A stretch of DNA of 7,795 bases, from contig DISR01000058.1 in assembly GCA_002421825.1 (NCBI GenBank), positions 25,756-33,550 of the forward strand. Direction: 5' to 3'. The DNA is from Thiobacillus sp. UBA6205. GTDB taxonomy: Bacteria; Pseudomonadota; Gammaproteobacteria; Burkholderiales; Thiobacillaceae. The position numbers and the translations under genes were made by a program. Every line of letters begins with the position of its first letter. Position 1 is the stretch's first letter. Shown piece after piece: positions 6,235 through 7,795 of this stretch. The notes under the pieces were generated by a model. It ran no database searches and was not told where the DNA came from. It saw only the letters and a program-made list of their open reading frames with translations.

Positions 6235-6301
6235 AATCGGGCCGAGGGCGGCCCTCCCACAACGGAGCGGCCCCTGTAGGAGCGGCGCCCTCGCCGCGAT
6301 T
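6235..6301. repeat. Inverted pair of REP-like hairpins (REPIN-like) after cbbO
   Basis: Two 31-nt units face each other: 6235-6265 read on + and 6271-6301 read on -. They match at 24 of 31 positions. Both start AATCG and carry a 6-bp stem around an AGGG loop (GGGCCG/CGGCCC in one, GCGGCG/CGCCGC in the other), followed by CTCC-YACA. Four of the seven differences are two compensatory stem changes (G-C to C-G and C-G to G-C). This is the usual form of extragenic palindromic repeats dispersed in proteobacterial genomes and mobilised by REP-associated transposases. It sits between convergent genes, a common location. Confidence 0.75.
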
Positions 6302-6329
6302 TCCGGGCGGGGGAAACATCACGGCATCG

Positions 6330-6372
6330 GGCCGGCGAGAGGGAAACCCGCTCGCAAGGACGAACGCCGGCC
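6330..6372. repeat. Inverted repeat between the convergent genes
   Basis: GGCCGGCG (6330-6337) is perfectly complementary to CGCCGGCC (6365-6372). A competing smaller hairpin lies inside: GCGAG (6335-6339) with CTCGC (6351-6355), continued by GGG/CCC around an AAA loop. There is no T tract on either strand, so a standard intrinsic terminator is not supported. It could still slow convergent transcription from cbbO and the gene at 6394-6798. Confidence 0.45.
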
Positions 6373-6393
6373 GCTGGCGCGGACAGCCTCGCC

Positions 6394-6798
6394 TCAGGAA
6401 AACCGCACCAGGTTCCCCTTGCGGTCGAAGGCCAGATAGCTCTCGACCATGCCGTTCTGGATCGACGCGACCATCCGCTTCAGAGGCTCCTGCGCGTCAT
6501 CGCTGCTCGGCATGGTTCCCTCGCGCCCGCCGAGCCCGGCGACAAACACGATCTTCCAGTCCTGCCCGGTGCGGCGGGATTCTTCAGCCAGTTCGGCAAA
6601 ATCCCGCAACTCGTCTGCCGCCTTGTCCGTCACCATCTTCGGCGTCAGCACGCCGCCCTTCCCGGCCTTGAATCGCCGTGCTTCCGCGAGCGTGTGCCCG
6701 GGCGGCAGTTCGGGCTGGGTGAAGACGAAGAGCAGGCGCTGCGGATCGGGCTGCCGGCGGGCGGCCTGCAGCAGGTCTGCGAAACTTGCGATGTTCAT
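6394..6798 (-). CDS. Conserved 134-residue protein of unknown function (often labelled 'ribonucleotide reductase subunit alpha')
   Basis: The product starts MNIASFADLLQAARRQPDPQ and continues with LLFVFTQPELPPG, a GKGGVLTPKMVTDK segment, EESRRTGQDWKIVFVAGLGG and a C-terminal AFDRKGNLVRF. From memory this matches a small family common in betaproteobacteria whose members are frequently annotated 'ribonucleotide reductase subunit alpha'. The protein has no cysteine and is far shorter than a true class I large subunit, so that enzymatic role is not credible. No signal peptide or membrane segment is visible. The ATG at 6798 is preferred because the family begins MNI-SF; the frame extends to a TTG at 6831, which would add 11 residues. 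It lies 74 nt downstream of the second cbbR-like gene on the same strand and may be co-transcribed with it; that spacer holds nothing I recognise. Confidence 0.7.
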   Translation of the reverse strand: MNIASFADLLQAARRQPDPQRLLFVFTQPELPPGHTLAEARRFKAGKGGVLTPKMVTDKAADELRDFAELAEESRRTGQDWKIVFVAGLGGREGTMPSSDDAQEPLKRMVASIQNGMVESYLAFDRKGNLVRFS

Positions 6799-6872
6799 GG
6801 CGTGTGGCACCTGGGTGCGAAGAAGGGGCAAGACGGGGAGTATCCCGAAGGCGCGGTGTTGCCGTCAATCGC

Positions 6873-7757
6873 TTAGCGTTTGCCGAGCAGGTAATCGAGG
6901 AACGCCCGCGCCACCACCGACAATTGCCGACCCTGCGGGTAGACGGCATACCAGTGCCGCAGGATCGGGAACCCCTCCACGTCGAGCACGGCGAACTGGC
7001 CGGGCTGGTTGAGCGTGAGGGTGTGCCGCGACAGCGCGGAAATGCCCAGGCCGGCGAGGATGGCCTGCTTGATCGCCTCGTTGCTGCCCAGTTCCAGGCG
7101 CGGGCGCAGGGTGATGTCCGCTTCCGCGAAGCGGCGCTCGATGGCATTGCGCGTGCCGGAGCCCCTTTCCCGCATCAGCCAGGGTTCCTGCGCGATCCGC
7201 TGCAGGGAAATCTTCTTCTTGCGCGCCAGCGGGTGGTCGGGCGCGGCGAGCACGACGATGGGGTTGTCCATGATCGGCGTGGCGACGACGTCGATGTCTT
7301 CCGGCGGCTGGCCGAGCAGATAGAGGTCGTCCAGGTTGTCGGCCATGCTGGCGAGCACCTGCTCCTTGTTGGTCACGCGCAGGGTGACCTCGATGCCGGG
7401 GTAGAGCCTGGAGAACTCACCCAGCAGGCGCGGCGCGAAATACGAGGCGGTGGTAATGGCCATCAGTTTCAGCCGGCCTTTCTTCATGCCCTGCCGCTCG
7501 GCCACCGACATGGCGAAACCATCGAGGATGCTGAAGATTTCGCGCCCGGCCTTGACGAGGTCGCGCCCCACGTCGGTGAGGTGGACTTTCTTGCCAACCT
7601 GTTCGAGCAACGGCGCGCCGACCGTATCGGTGAGTTTTTTGATCTGCATGGAAACCGTCGGCTGGGTGAGGTGCAATTCGTCCGCCGCCCGGGTAAAGCT
7701 GCCCAGGCGGGCGATGGCCTCGAAGATTTCCAGCTGGCGGAAGGTAGTGTGTCGCAT
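6873..7757 (-). CDS. cbbR: Second LysR-type regulator, CbbR-like
   Basis: A 294-residue LysR-family protein. The helix-turn-helix region includes FTRAADELHLTQPTVSMQIK (21-40). The co-inducer domain begins at about residue 90 and contains RERGSGTR (196-203) and GSNEAIKQAILAGLGISALS from 224. These features, and a gap-free alignment to the first regulator over about 250 residues, place it in the CbbR group. The ATG at 7757 is used because the family begins MR-TFRQL at this point; the Shine-Dalgarno sequence is weak. The gene points towards cbbO but is convergent with it, so its divergent target should lie beyond the right edge. Organisms with both RuBisCO forms often carry a separate cbbR beside each operon, so a form I cbbLS operon is a reasonable guess. 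The 38 bases upstream (7758-7795) are too few to identify operators. No symbol suffix is given because the two copies cannot be ranked from sequence alone. Confidence 0.88.
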   Translation of the reverse strand: MRHTTFRQLEIFEAIARLGSFTRAADELHLTQPTVSMQIKKLTDTVGAPLLEQVGKKVHLTDVGRDLVKAGREIFSILDGFAMSVAERQGMKKGRLKLMAITTASYFAPRLLGEFSRLYPGIEVTLRVTNKEQVLASMADNLDDLYLLGQPPEDIDVVATPIMDNPIVVLAAPDHPLARKKKISLQRIAQEPWLMRERGSGTRNAIERRFAEADITLRPRLELGSNEAIKQAILAGLGISALSRHTLTLNQPGQFAVLDVEGFPILRHWYAVYPQGRQLSVVARAFLDYLLGKR

Positions 7758-7795
7758 GGTCAGTAGTCTCTGAGTGAAGGGAAAAGGGTGAAGGG

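Overview
The window is a complete form II RuBisCO locus from a GC-rich chemolithoautotrophic proteobacterium, most likely a betaproteobacterium of the Thiobacillus/Sulfuricella/Gallionella kind. That placement is inferred from protein character and gene order; no taxonomic marker gene is present. The core is cbbM-cbbQ-cbbO on the + strand (1441-6173): the form II large subunit and the two-part CbbQ/CbbO activase that restores inhibited RuBisCO. No carboxysome, small-subunit or other Calvin-cycle gene is present, which fits a form II enzyme working free in the cytoplasm.

Left side, - strand: the first 46 codons of a recQ-type helicase run off the left edge. A CbbR-like LysR regulator (133-1047) lies directly upstream of it, and the two genes overlap by 8 bases. 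The regulator is divergent from cbbM. The 393-bp divergent spacer has two parts. The half next to cbbR is framed by long nested inverted repeats (1051-1320) that look like an inserted palindromic repeat. The half next to cbbM is a very AT-rich promoter/operator stretch (about 1322-1392) with several LysR-type half-site pairs.

Middle: cbbM ends in a strong intrinsic terminator (2846-2878), so cbbM is probably transcribed largely as its own message, with cbbQ and cbbO expressed by read-through or from a separate start. Both spacers around cbbQ contain a long hairpin built from short tandem units (8 nt before cbbQ, 9 nt after it). This pattern is not explained by ordinary cbb operon structure.

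Right side: after cbbO come REP-like palindromes, including an inverted pair with compensatory stem changes and a split copy that begins at the cbbO stop codon. On the - strand follow a 134-residue conserved protein of unknown function (often named 'ribonucleotide reductase subunit alpha' in relatives, probably wrongly) and a second CbbR-like regulator (6873-7757). The second regulator faces away from cbbMQO, towards sequence beyond the right edge. A natural prediction is that its divergent partner is another carbon-fixation operon, for example form I cbbLS.
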